Shown here one piece after another: positions 31,641 to 43,189 of a stretch of DNA of 64,000 bases. Under the pieces are notes generated by a model. It saw only the letters and a program-made list of their open reading frames with translations. It ran no database searches and had not been told where the DNA came from. Source of the DNA: Manis javanica (taxonomy: Eukaryota; Chordata; Mammalia; Pholidota; Manidae); contig NC_133156.1 in NCBI RefSeq assembly GCF_040802235.1, positions 28,787,343 through 28,851,342 of the forward strand, in the 5' to 3' direction. The translations under genes were made by a program, and so were the position numbers. Position 1 is the stretch's first letter. Each line of letters starts with the position of its first letter.

Positions 31641-34600
31641 GATGGGTTCCTGCCGCAGGTTAGGCTCTGTGCTATTCGTGGATTCTGTGGCGAACAAAGG
31701 GGATCACAAATATACTCCCATGTAGCTTACGTGAAGTTATAGACAACAAACAAATGCAAACGCGATATACAGTCAAAACATGGCTAGTGTTTCAAAGTGT
31801 TGGGCATGGCGCTGCGGAAGCCTAGGATACGATATGGCCGCGTGGGGAGTTTTCCCAAACGAAGTAGTATTTGGACTGAAAGCTGAAGAATGAGTAGACG
31901 AAAAGAGGTGGAAAGTGGTTAAGGTAGAGGTGAACAGCATCTGAAAGACCAAGGCTAGGAGAGTATTTCCAGTTAAAGGCTGAAATACTAAGGAAGGGGA
32001 GGGGCAATACGGGACACTGGTTAACCCTGGCCAGACCACGCGAGAGATTTAAAAACATTGAAGCCTGACTCCCTCCTCTCTCACTCTTTTCATCCTTCCC
32101 CACCCACCACGAATTCCCTTGCTTTCTGTTTCTCAGTGTGGTGTATTTCCCCATTTCCCGGCACTAAAATGTAATCTCCATTAGGATGATTTTTTTGGTC
32201 TGTTAGTTTCCAATGAGCAATGGAAGAGTGCTTTCATGTAGTTCAAACATTTTTTTTTGTTTAATGAACTTCACTGTAATGGAAACACACTACAAACTCT
32301 TTACATGCTTAAGGGGTTGCCTTGACTGCTGTTTGGAAGAGATTGCTTAGTCTGAGAAAAGAGGTAGGGAGAGAAGCTGTTGGACTGGTCCATGCAAGGG
32401 AGAGCTCTATTCTGTCCTGGGGTCACCTCTGCAGAGAGACCTTTGTAACTACTTAGTCTAAAGTACCTACTCTTTTAGGTCTCTCCCGCACATTTTTGTT
32501 TTCCATCTTAGCATTGTATTTCTTTTCTGTTTTTCCACTAGAGTGTGAGCTTCATGAGGGTGCTTTCTTGTTTATAGCTGTGATTTCTGACATCTAGTAC
32601 AGTAGGTGCATATAGTAGGTGCTTAATAAATACTTGTTGAATGAATTAATGATATTGGTCTCAATGGAGATCAGAAGAAGTGGATGAATTTTAGACTTAG
32701 TAGGGAAAACTGACAGGATTTGAGGATCAACTGACTGATGATTAGGGTTGAGGACACTTGGGGTTGCATGACTAGTTACTGGATAGTCCCTATGGTCAAA
32801 AAACGTTTTTTTAAAGGGATGTAAGTATGTTTTTATTCTGAATTTTCACCATAGTGGCTTACTTGTGCAGGAGTTAATTAGGTTATATTTTCTCTCTGCT
32901 TGTCTGAATTCTGTGAGGACAGAGCTGGAGTCTTTTGCATTTTTATATTCTACCAAAGGTTCAGCTCAAATGTGTTGTAATCAACATTTTATGTTTCCTT
33001 TTGGCCTTAGAAGGAGAGTAACACGGTGTAAAGGAGGGATTATAATCCCCTTTTATATCTGAGAAAATTGTGGCTCAGAGATGTTGATGAACCCGTTCAA
33101 GTTCTCTCACGGAGGATCCAGTGACACTAGAAATCTGATAGTCCAGACACTTGGCAGTGTTGGGAAGGATGGACCCATGAGCCTATACTTTGAAAAAAGA
33201 CACCCAACAAGGAATATAACAAGAACTGTCATCCATGCTTTAGCCATTTTGCTTACACTTTTCTTAGCTGTCTAATGTACACCAAATGTGCTGCATGTGT
33301 GGATCCAGTCATTCATCTTTTTATTAAGGCTAGTGTGCTTCTGAATGCTGAAGTGCAAGGGGAGGGATGGATAAAGACCATGGATAAAATAGAGCCTTGG
33401 AACTAAGAAAGACTGCTGCCTCTACCACTTCCTAACTGGCATTCAGCAAGTTATCAAACCTCTCTGGGCTTCAGTTCTTGAACTGTGAAAACTGGGATAA
33501 TGGAAACTGTCTCACAGAGTTTTAGTGAAGACTAAAGGGGTAATGCCTGGAAAAGTGATTATTTAGCACCAAGACTGGCTACATGGCTTAAAGGGCCAAA
33601 GGAAAAATTAGAGCCCCTTGTTCATAAATTATTAAGAGGACAACAGCAGAGCATTAAACCAAGCCTAGAGCCCAACCAACTTTTGTGACTACACAGGTTG
33701 CATTCTATGAAGCTGGCTTTGGCTAACACAGTGCCTGATATATGGAGTGCTCAATAAATATTTATTACTAATTATCTAGGTTTCCCCACTCAAGGAATCC
33801 AAGATCTATTGGCTGTAAAAGACAACCCTAAAATAACTGCATGAGAAAGAATCTGACACACTGAGGACACAGTTGGAATGTTGGGTGTCATTCCAGGATC
33901 CACCTTTTAAAAAACATTGACAGTTAGGATTATGTGAGCTCCTTTTTCATTAAAGACATTTAGTGGAATCTGGATGATAACTTTCAGTAATGGATTGGTT
34001 GCCTTTTAGCTTTTGGTGACTGTAATTACCATGTAAAGGTCATTTCTTCAGTGGAAAGAACACAGGATTTTGAGTCAGAAAATTCTGACTAATCTAGCTT
34101 TAATAAGAACCACTATTGACTGAGCATTTCCTATTTCTTGGACACTGCAAGATGCTTCCCATGTATTATCTCATTGAATTCTGCCAATAGACGTGACAGT
34201 TATGCCTCTAGCAAGTGTCCAGAGGTTATTCTATGATTTCCCTTCTCTCCCCTTGAGCTAACCTCTGAGCTCTTGTGTTTAAACCGTGTTCTCTTTATTA
34301 GAGGGAAGTATGGTAAAGACCTACGAAGTGCCCAGTGTTGAGAAAGGAGTGAGAGTGGCACAGTCAGGAAACTGCTCAGGATTGGAGGTCCTTACTCCCC
34401 TATAAAAGTACTAAGTGTTGATAAGAGGCACTTAAGTGGCAGAAATGAGCCACTGTCCTCTTGGTTCTCCCTGATAGTTTTACTTGGTAGCAGATAATGG
34501 AAGGTTAGATTGGTGGGCCTCTGAATGCAAGATAAAGATAAAGACATAAAGACTGTCACCTGGATTTTTAATCATAGCTCCTGGGTGCCTGAGTGTCATG

Positions 34601-34937
34601 TAAAATAGGTAAAGGACTTAAATGACAGCAAATGACTTCACCCTACAATGCCTGAAACATCCTATGACCATTAGAAATACATGCTTCTGTCACTGAGTAC
34701 CACTGGGGGCTTAAAATATGCCAGCTGCTGAACCTCTCCTTGCCTGCTGCACACTCAGATCTTTGATTTGAAAACAAATCGGATTCCAGTAGCTGCATCT
34801 AGTTGTATAATTTGCATATTCTCTGAAGCTTTTGCTCATTTTTATGCAGGGAGGGATAATTCTATTGATTTTCAGCCTATTTATGTTTTCCAGAGTTTGT
34901 CAGTAATGCCCAACGTGAATTCATTAGCACAAATGTG
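31641..34937. other. Intergenic repeat-poor stretch upstream of GRPEL2
   Basis: No protein-like frame. Contains MIR/L2-type remnants: 'gtaggtgcttaataaatact' near 32616, a reverse MIR at about 33020-33120, a MIR at 33360-33580, and 'agtgctcaataaatatttat' near 33750. In human the 3' end of AFAP1L1 lies close upstream of GRPEL2, so its terminal exon could be expected hereabouts. I did not find it. Confidence 0.5.
33360..33580 (+). repeat. MIR SINE
   Basis: Contains 'tctaccacttcctaactggc', 'tctctgggcttcagttcttg', 'aactgggataatggaaactg' and 'agtgaagactaaaggggtaa'. Confidence 0.75.
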
Positions 34938-34941
34938 ACTG

Positions 34942-35336
34942 TGAAAGAGCAAACCGGGACCGACTCCATTTTGTTCTGTGCCCTCCATCTTGAGTAACTA
35001 TGTCCCTGACATGACCCCTTTCCGGTTTTTCCACCCCCCCCCCCCCCGCCCCCACCGCGTCCGGGAAAGTTCCCGCGCAAGCCTCCCCGGCCAATCAGCC
35101 AAGACCCACAGTCTTCTCAGCCGATCAGCGAGAGCCATAACCATCACCCCACCAACTGCCCCTAGCCCCCTATAAAACCTTTGTGCTTTTGAAACTCGCT
35201 CTCTCTCCAGCATCTTGCAGCTGTGTCTGTGCAGACAAGAGACTGAGCTCGAGCTAGCTCGAATAAAGGCTCTTTGCTTTTGCATAGGACTCGGCTCCCT
35301 AGCAGTCGTTGGGGATCACGAATTCTGGGCATAACA
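34942..35336 (+). mobile_element. Solo LTR of an endogenous retrovirus (395 bp)
   Basis: Begins TG ('tgaaagagcaaaccgggacc') and ends CA ('ctgggcataaca'), flanked by the 4-bp duplication ACTG at 34938-34941 and 35337-35340. A TATA box (tataaaa, 35171-35177) and poly(A) signal AATAAA (35262-35267) are correctly spaced for U3-R-U5. A run of 14 C's lies at 35034-35047. The 4-bp duplication suggests a gammaretrovirus-like (class I) element that recombined down to one LTR. Confidence 0.85.
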
Positions 35337-35340
35337 ACTG

Positions 35341-36318
35341 GATTCATGTCTCATGTCTTTGTACTGCACTGTGATGCTTCAGCACTGGCTTCCTTTGGAC
35401 TGTAAATGGGATGCTGAGAATGGTATGGAATGGCTTATTTATGTATGCTTTCATTTCTTCCGAAAGGAAAACAAAGACATTTCACAAAACTTTTTCAATG
35501 TGCAGATTTCTATCTCCTTCCACCCTTGTTTTTCACCCTCTGTAAAGTTACAAGGATGTTCTCTATTTCTCTCTTCCTTTCTAGTTCTTCCCTCCCCATA
35601 TCCCTTATAATCATGCAGACAACAAAGGCTGGTCTTTTGGGTGCCCCAGAGAATGGTGTCTTCTGGTGTCTCTTTGTAAAAAAAAAAAAAGTAAAGATAG
35701 ACAATCTGGTGTTTCCTTTGGAATGAAATCTTCATCCTCTATCTAGGTCTTCATTTCCCATTCCTGAGGTAAAGAAAGACAAGACATGTCAGTTTGTTGA
35801 CTATTCTAGTGTAACTTGTAGGATAAGAACACTCCACTGCACCTAATTATATAAAGATCACTGGCTAGATTAGAGAGCTGTGGGTCTTAGTCCCATTTCC
35901 TCTTTCTGTATCCTTGGGTAAGTCATTTCTCCTCACTGGGCCTCATGTCTAAGAGGGCTCAAATGTCACAAAGTTTGTCTTTCTCAAATAAGGAAACGGG
36001 CCCAGAAGGAGAAGGATGGGGGAACTGCATCTGACTTCAGTGCTGTTCCCACAGCACCTTGGGGTGGCGCAGGAGGGTGATGGGAGAGAAACCAGAGCAT
36101 TTTGGTAAGGAGGGTGAGGACAGGCAGTCCACAGGGCTCCGTTCCTTCTGAGGCTTTTGAGTTCATCTGAGTCATAACCAACAGTGAATGGCTTTTTACC
36201 CGTAAACAATGCACGGGATTTCCAGCCAACCCTAGAGGTGAAGGTGTGAACCTGCGTAGAATGTGATAGTTAAAAAATTCTTGGTGGGAGGATTCTTCAA
36301 TCCCTCTGTGGGCAAAAT
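35341..36318. other. Intergenic stretch
   Basis: No gene found on either strand. A MIR-like tail ('tcctcactgggcctcatgtc') lies near 35870-35955. The unassigned part could include AFAP1L1 3' UTR, but nothing in the sequence proves it. Confidence 0.4.
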
Positions 36319-36661
36319 TGTATCATTTCCAGAATATCTCGCCTCGCTTTAGTACATCTGCATATCAATAGGTGTTCAGAGGTGGAGAGAAGTATGGCTT
36401 TAGTGCATTTGCATCATTCCTCAGTGGAGAGAAGTTCAATCTCCATATCAGTGGGTAATTACCTGGGCAAGGAGGGTTTATCAGTACCTGAGAGGTGAGG
36501 GGAGGGGCGGTTTTTGGCTTCTGCTGGAGCAGGAGAGAGAGAAATGGCCCCAGACTGCAGTTTGTGAGCAATAAATGAATTTTAAACTTTATTTCTCCCT
36601 TTGACTGATTTCAGTTTTTAGAGGTATTTTGCCCCAGGATTTCCTCTCCCCAGACTTAACA
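36319..36661 (+). repeat. LTR-like repeat, copy 1
   Basis: Starts near 'tgtatcatttccagaatatc', contains 'gctttagtacatctgcatat', 'gggtaattacctgggcaagg' and 'gtgagcaataaatgaatttt', and ends 'cccagacttaaca'. A related copy lies at 47830-48157. TG...CA ends and an internal AATAAA (36571-36576) suggest a short LTR. No target duplication was found. Confidence 0.6.
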
Positions 36662-36694
36662 CCCATCCTGCTCCTCTCCCAGCCTTCATCATCT

Positions 36695-36698
36695 AAAC
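36695..36698. repeat. 4-bp target duplication, provirus left
   Basis: aaac, repeated at 42521-42524 directly after the 3' LTR. A 4-bp duplication is usual for gammaretroviral integrases. Confidence 0.85.
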
Positions 36699-37188
36699 TG
36701 TAGGATCTGAAGAATCAAAAGTTAGCATAAGTACAGCCATCTTAAAGGCTTAAATACCACCCCCTAACCTAGAAGGAGGAAAATTATTAGAATCTTGAAA
36801 AACAAGTTAGTCAGCCAGTGTTAAATGTAGTGACCTTTAATTAGCTGACCTCAAATCAGTTAATCATACACACCAAGCTTATCTTGCTAGAACCACCCTA
36901 AACATTCCGAAGGTAATCTTATCTAACCAGACCCCAGGATGTGGCCCCAGGCAAAGATTTATGTGTCTATGAAAAAACACTGTATTGTGATTGTGGAAAA
37001 TGTTGCCCCCTTTGAAAATGCTATAAAACCTGGCTTTGTGTGCTCAGGGTCCTTGTTGAGACCTGCTGCGTCGGGCTAACTTGGACGCCAGCTAGCTGGT
37101 TCCTGAATAAATTCCTCTTGCTTATTGCATCAAGAGATGCCTTTCATGAGTGATTTGGGGCGGCGTCCTCCTCTGGGAGAATCCAACA
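36699..37188 (+). repeat. Provirus 5' LTR
   Basis: TG 'tgtaggatctgaagaatc' to CA 'gggagaatccaaca'. TATA box at 37022-37028 and AATAAA at 37106-37111. It differs from the 3' LTR at three bases (acctgctg/acccgctg, gacgcc/gacccc, ctttcat/ctttcgt) and lacks a 3-nt 'ttc' step after ataaaacc. Confidence 0.95.
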
Positions 37189-37190
37189 TT

Positions 37191-37208
37191 TGGGGGCTCG
37201 TCCGGGAT
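37191..37208 (+). other. Primer-binding site, tRNA-Pro type
   Basis: tgggggctcgtccgggat, two bases after the LTR end. This is the established tRNA-Pro primer site used by many gammaretroviruses, and all 18 bases are intact. Confidence 0.92.
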
Positions 37209-37615
37209 CATGTGCTCACCCCGCTTCACTCCCGAAGTCGCTCTTGGAGGAAGAGGTAAGATTAGTGGCGCCTTGGTTTGTCTGTGTTCTGTTTTCTGTT
37301 TTTCAGTGAGACCGGTCAGAATTCTGAAAGGGGGTACCCACTGTCTGGCAGCTGTCCCGATCCCGTAAAGGGGTCGAGACTGCGGTCGGTAGACGTACTA
37401 GGAGCACCGCAGGCTGCAACCCTGGGGGACGCCTCGGGGAGGTTGGGAGGCCAGGGACGCCTGGTAGCCTCCCGTCTGTTTTTCCGGCAAGGTGAATCTG
37501 ATGAGATAGGGTTGATTTTCAGGCGCCAGGAATATCAACCCTCTGATTCCTTTCGGTTTCTGTTTGAAAATCTGAGAAAAAACAAAAAGCGGCCGCTGTG
37601 TGTCTAATCTGTGTG
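37209..37615 (+). other. Proviral leader with splice donor
   Basis: GC-rich sequence after the primer site. A strong donor AAGAG|GTAAG lies at 37255/37256. The remainder ('cggtcagaattctgaaaggg', 'cgcctggtagcctcccgtct') resembles retroviral packaging-leader sequence in position, but no gag start follows. Confidence 0.6.
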
Positions 37616-40590
37616 TGTCTGTTTTTTGTGTCTTTCACATGCCTAATAATTGTTATACTGACAATGGGACAGATTCAGACAACCCCCTAAGTGTGTAAAT
37701 GAATATATCTTTCTACCTCCAGATGGTATTAATGAAATTGATTTAAAGACAAGCGCTTGTGAAAATTGAGTATTCTAAAACTTCCAGAAAACCTGATAAA
37801 AAAGTGTTAAGCATTAATGCTAATTTAAGTTTGCCTAAGGCGGGCATGTCTTGGTAGTTGTCGGCTGCCTGAGTTTACCTAGAGTCTTTTGAGTCATGTT
37901 ATCTGCTAAATCTTTTAAGAATAGAATGCTTAGAAGCTTGGCTTTGTCTAGTGTTCAGTGGGGGTCTTGTGAGTAGGCTAGCTTAGTTGTTGCAGGTAGG
38001 TGAGCTGGATAAGTGTGGCAAGTGAACACCTTTTTAATTGTGTGTTGCAGTGTGTATGCCTACCTGCAGCCTGAGAATCTTTGTAGTAACTTAAAGCCTT
38101 AGAGTTTTGTTAAGTTGAGAAGATGTGCTCTGTGTTTGCTGGGAGATTGTGCTGTGAAGCTCATGGTTGCAGAAATTGTAGAATGTGTTCATAAGTTTGT
38201 CAGTCTAGGGAATGTTGGTTTGACAGTTTGCAGTGTCCTGCTTCTCAGTGTTCACTGGAGGTTGAAGTTTCTAATAGTTTTGAGTTCTGGTTAGAACTGA
38301 TGGAGAGGGCATTTCTCTATGCTGGAGGATGTATGTTTTGATGAGAGAAAGTGTAAAGAACGGAAATTCGTTTTGTTGAAAGTAAAAGAGAGTGATTGTT
38401 CTGAAGTGCAGCTATTTGTTTAAAGAGAGAGAACACTGAATGTAAAAAGAAAGCTGTAGAAGGCTTGTGGAAGAGTTAGTATAGTCATGCTGAGTGAAAT
38501 TGAAGCGAGTAAGTCTTGGTATCGAGTGCACAGCAAAATTAGAATCTTGTTTCCAGTTAAACAGTTTTCTTTAACTGTTAGTCTGCTCTTAATGTTGAAA
38601 GATCAAAGCAGTTTCTCATGCTTAAAGTATCAGTGAGTTGCCATAAAATCGTAATATTAAAAAGACTAAAAGCTAAAGTTTGTTAACTGTATAACCTTTA
38701 TTTGCCTTTGAAATATTTTGTTATTGAAAATGATTGCATGGCCTGAGAAATTGAATTATTTATTCCATATATTTTTATAAGTGGAAAAATCTCTAACAAA
38801 CAAATGATTAAAGTTGTTACTGATTATTTGTTTTCTTAATTTATCCTAAGCAGAATGGTAACAAAGCTTTCTTCAGCTGATTAAATGCACTTAGTTAACA
38901 AACCAAAATTTATTCTTAAAAATTAAACTGTAGAATCTGGACAAGATTATGTTTCTCCCAGAAAAATAGGTTTCACTGTAAAGGTTTAGATGGACGAACG
39001 TGTGACTACTTTTGACAAAAGTTGTAATAGATTTTTTTGAGAACCACCAGGTCTTCTTGTTTAATTTATATGCTGTGGATATGTTTGTATGTTTTAAAAA
39101 ACATGGAGGACTCCATATTTTTTTAATGCAAATAATCTTATAAGCTGCTATGCAAATTCTATTAAAAAGCTCTATCTACTATTAAAGAGTAAAACATTCT
39201 TGAAGCTTTCAGGGAAGACCTGTAGACTTAAGCACTTTCTCTGCTTTTTTGTATCTGGTCTTATACACTTATGCTGAGTTATGTTCTTATTATTTTCACT
39301 GTTTGTAAGCTATTGATTGTAAGCCAAAGGTCATCATTTCTCAGTCCCTAAATGAAGAAGTAAAATGCCTGATCTCTTTCATCTCAAAGCATATTTTTGG
39401 TCATATCTGAATATCTGTGTGAAAGAAAGAGACATTTAAATTTGAGATTCTGCTTAAACTTTTAAGTTGAATTTGACTATAGCCATATTCATTCTTTGTA
39501 TGTATCTCTAACAGGTCTTTTGTATGCCTGGTGATATTATACTCTGCCTTCAGTTTAGACAGTTCTTTCAGCTAAATGTGAATTCTTATTGTAGCTTTTT
39601 TTCCCTTCCTGAAGATGAAAGCAGAGGAATCTACCATCTGCTACCATTCTCTCAAGAATGCTTAGTAACCTAGAATTATTTTGACTTTCTATATATTGTC
39701 TTTTAAACTGACAGCAGCAGTCTCCCCTGCTGCCCCACCTTTTTAAGATGTCTCGTTTACTGTGCTGAGTATATAGACAATAAATGTGTAATGATAGTTC
39801 TAAAAAAATTAAATGCAAAAAGGTGCTTTTACCTCTAGTTAACTCTGATATTTTCCAGAGGGCCCCTGGAACATGTCAGAGGATTTTTTTCTCATTAGAG
39901 AAAGTATTTGACTGGTTTGGCTTGTTTATCTGATATATATATTTACCAGAAAAGCACTGTCAAAGAGAATGATGCTAAATTTTGTTAGTGAATGTTTTGT
40001 ATTACAGAAATATCAGAATTTCCTTATGTCAACTGTCTTACAGTAAGCTCTCATCAGATCTTTAACCATTGTCATTTGTAAGTCTTTTGTCATTTATAGT
40101 CAGTTTTATTATTCCTAAACTAGTAAGGAACTAGATTTGAGCAGAACAGGTATTAGTTACATAAGTTTACATAAACTAAAGAAAATGATTTTGTGTCTTT
40201 TTGTTTCAAATGTTGCTGATAAAGTGTTTTAACCTTGTTCTCTTAAACTGACAACAGTTCAGTAAATGACTATCTTTATGAGCAGAATTGAAACATCCTT
40301 CTCTCTACTTGATCCCTCCAGAGTTTAAAAATTTTCAGTGACTGTTTTTGTATTCCATGGCAGTATGTTTATTTGCACGAGTTCAATAAGAATCTGCTTT
40401 CCTTGTGAGAAGACTACTTAAGAACACTGGTTATACTACCAGGGCTTTGACTGGAATGTCATACCTGAGAGACATGTGTATGGACTCAGATGTGAACAAC
40501 TTTAAGGAACTAAGATTGACTTTATAAAGCCAACAAAGCCCCTTAGAAGAACTGGCCTGGTACCTTGCTTACAGAGTTCCCAGCAGCCTT
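37616..40590 (+). other. AT-rich non-coding proviral body in place of gag-pol
   Basis: About 3 kb with no plus-strand open frame of 60 codons and no gag or pol motif. It is T/A-rich with purine-rich blocks such as 'agaaagtgtaaagaacgg'. It contrasts sharply with the intact LTRs, primer site and polypurine tract. Whether it is decayed viral DNA or captured cellular DNA cannot be told from sequence reading alone. Confidence 0.6.
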
Positions 40591-41253
40591 ACCAGGTGAG
40601 TAAAGAAGGTCACTTCCTGGCAGGTGCAGAGACCTCGAGAAGAGAAGAATTCATCCAGATCTACAGGTACTGCAGGCAAAGACTGATGGCAAGTCTGGCT
40701 TGGCTGTCTGGCCTCAAGAGGCCTTTAAAAGTTCAATCTGAAATTCCTTACAAAAAGTTCCAGCAAAGCATATTTAAAAGAGCCTGTGTAATCAATTGCT
40801 CTTCTTGCTGCACCTGTGCAAATAATCAAGCCAGCTGTTAATTATTTTCTTAACCTAGTTACTTCTAGTAAAAATGAGAGTGATTTTAGAGAGAAGTATT
40901 GTTTCAATAATGCAGCCTCCTTCCAGAATAAAAAATCCAACTCCAGATGTTGCTACATAACCTAATAACACAATTTGTTTTATCTTGCCTAGAAGCCACA
41001 AAACTGCAAATAGTAATAGAAATGAAACCCAGAATGGAAGCGCCAGCCTTCTGAGGCCCTCTCAACTGACCAGTGATGGAGACCTAGCTGCACCCTTTAC
41101 TGCGCCTCCTTCTCAGCACGAAGCAGCCAGAGTGGTCATCGCCCCTTTTCCCTAGCAGCAGCTAGAGTCTCTATCTGTAGAAGAAAGAATGAGACCATAC
41201 CCATAGCCTTCCCTGGTAAAAACAGGTATTTAATCCCTCCTCCCGAGGGATAG

Positions 41254-41997
41254 TGGGCTTGTAACACTGGAGTGACCCCATGTGTCTCTACTTCTGCCTT
41301 CAACTCCTCCCGTGATTTCTGTATCATAGTTCAGCTGGTGCCCAGGTTGATGTATCATGATAATCTCTCATTCGTAGCTGAATTTGAACCTAGGCATAGA
41401 TATAGGAGAGAGCCGGTCTCGCTGACCTTAGCTGTGTTGTTAGGGATAGGAGTCGCAGCCGGAGTGGGAATGGGGACAACTGCTATTGTCCAAGGGAACC
41501 AACATTATGAAGGACTAAGGACAGCTATTGATGAAGACTTAAAGACCATAGAGCAATCCATTACAAAACTTGAAGAATCTCTGACTTCCCTCTCTGAAGT
41601 AGTCTTGCAGAATAGATGAGGGCTGGATCTGCTGTTCCTAAAAGAAGGAGGACTGTGTGCAGCTTTAAAAGAAGAATGCTGCTTTTATGCAGACCATTCC
41701 GGAATAGTAAGAGATTCAATGTCAAAGCTTAGAGAAGGGCTAGACCAGAGAAAGAAAGAATGGGAAGCCGGCCAAGGGCTATTTGAATCTTGGTTCACTA
41801 GATCCCCGTAGTTTACAACCCTGATATCCACTCTGTCTGGGCCCTTACTCATCCTTGTGTTGCTCCTCACTTTAGGACCCTGCATACTAAATCGGCTGAT
41901 AACTTTTGTTAGAGAAAGAGTGAGTGCCGTTCATGTACTGATGTTGAAGCAACAATATCATTCACTCACCCAACAAGGAAACACAAACATTCCATGA
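41254..41997 (+). pseudogene. Retroviral env remnant (surface C-terminus and transmembrane subunit)
   Basis: One frame can be followed from 41254 to the natural end TGA 41995-41997, interrupted by TGA 41617-41619 and TAG 41809-41811; a TAG at 41251-41253 closes it upstream. Features in order: surface-subunit C-terminal block with WACNTG and CVSTS, a basic cleavage site RYRR (about 41398-41409), a hydrophobic fusion-peptide region rich in Gly/Ala, a heptad helix, the CX6CC motif (41656-41682), and a hydrophobic membrane span (about 41815-41880). This is the gammaretrovirus envelope type. The first stop falls in the conserved segment before CX6CC. The copy cannot make a full envelope, and most of the surface subunit is absent. 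Confidence 0.85.
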
Positions 41998-42010
41998 TTG
42001 GAATGTCCCT

Positions 42011-42027
42011 AAAGAGAAGTGGGGAAA
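42011..42027 (+). other. Polypurine tract
   Basis: aaagagaagtggggaaa immediately before the 3' LTR TG. It is one uninterrupted purine run apart from a single t. This is the plus-strand priming site of the provirus. Confidence 0.85.
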
Positions 42028-42520
42028 TGTAGGATCTGAAGAATCAAAAGTTAGCATAAGTACAGCCATCTTAAAGGCTTAAATACCACCCCCTAACCTA
42101 GAAGGAGGAAAATTATTAGAATCTTGAAAAACAAGTTAGTCAGCCAGTGTTAAATGTAGTGACCTTTAATTAGCTGACCTCAAATCAGTTAATCATACAC
42201 ACCAAGCTTATCTTGCTAGAACCACCCTAAACATTCCGAAGGTAATCTTATCTAACCAGACCCCAGGATGTGGCCCCAGGCAAAGATTTATGTGTCTATG
42301 AAAAAACACTGTATTGTGATTGTGGAAAATGTTGCCCCCTTTGAAAATGCTATAAAACCTTCTGGCTTTGTGTGCTCAGGGTCCTTGTTGAGACCCGCTG
42401 CGTCGGGCTAACTTGGACCCCAGCTAGCTGGTTCCTGAATAAATTCCTCTTGCTTATTGCATCAAGAGATGCCTTTCGTGAGTGATTTGGGGCGGCGTCC
42501 TCCTCTGGGAGAATCCAACA
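42028..42520 (+). repeat. Provirus 3' LTR
   Basis: 493 bp, TG to CA, nearly identical to the 5' LTR. AATAAA at 42438-42443. It is followed at once by the duplication aaac (42521-42524). Confidence 0.95.
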
Positions 42521-42524
42521 AAAC

Positions 42525-43189
42525 CACAGTTGCTCAGGGCAATGACCTGGAAGTCGTCCTTGATTCCTTTTCTCCATCCTCCACATACTCATCAGCAGAT
42601 CCTTCAGCTTTACTTCTAGAGCTAGCCACTTTATATCATCTCCTCTAAACTTGTCTTATCTTTCATCTACATGACTACTTCCAACCGGGTTCTCTTGTCT
42701 CTTCATCAATTCTCAAAATAGCTAGAGCAGTCTTTTAAATTTTTAATGGTTTTAAAATTTATATCCAAAAATTCCTGCTCAAAACTTGTAGTGACTTTCC
42801 ATCATGTTAGACGATAGCTTGCCCTTCATGTCAGAACAAAATCCAAGTTTCTTCCAATGGCCTACAAGGTTGAAGGTGAAACAGATTATGGCCCATAGGA
42901 CACATCAGGCCCACTGCATGTTTTTCTATGATCTACCAACAAATATTGGTTTTCACATTTTTAAATGCTAGAAAAAAATTGAAATAATAATTTATCTTGA
43001 CTTATGAAAACTATATGAAAGTCAAACCTCAGTGGCCATAAATAAAGTTTTGTTGGGATCCAGCCATGTTCACCATTCATTTATATTGTCTGTGGCTACT
43101 TTCTTCCTACAGAGGTAGAGTTGAGTGGTTCTGAAAGAAACCATGTGGTCCACAAAACCTCAAATATTTATTTATTTAACTTTCTAATA
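42525..43189. other. Intergenic stretch with reversed hAT-type MITE
   Basis: From about 42870 to 43170 the words 'acagattatggcccatagga', 'ggccataaataaagttttgt' and 'ttctgaaagaaaccatgtgg' match a MER1-group MITE (compare 26650-26845). The rest is unassigned. Confidence 0.5.

Larger units (their letters stand above)
36699..42520 (+). mobile_element. Endogenous gammaretrovirus-like provirus, recent and gag/pol-deficient
   Basis: Two LTRs (490 and 493 bp) enclose a 4.8-kb body. Visible parts in order: tRNA-Pro primer site, splice donor, GC-rich leader, about 3 kb of AT-rich sequence without viral frames, an env surface/transmembrane remnant, a polypurine tract, and the 3' LTR. The LTRs differ by three substitutions and one 3-nt indel, so the insertion is recent. 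I see no gag, protease, reverse transcriptase or integrase similarity, so this copy must have been mobilised in trans or is a recombinant. It lies between GRPEL2 and the AFAP1L1 exons, opposite to their transcription. Confidence 0.9.

Noticed and set aside
35949-36229. Minus-strand frames as a candidate AFAP1L1 last exon
   Set aside because: The peptides show no likeness to an AFAP1L1 C-terminus, and the left part is MIR-like. I could not support a coding call.
37150-37607. Frames across the 5' LTR and leader as a gag start
   Set aside because: They overlap the LTR, primer site and splice donor and show no matrix-protein features such as an N-terminal myristoylation context. They are leader sequence.
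41254-41997. Possible domesticated, syncytin-like envelope gene
   Set aside because: Two in-frame stops, a third just upstream and no surface-subunit start mean it cannot encode a full envelope. The young age also leaves no sign of conserved selection.
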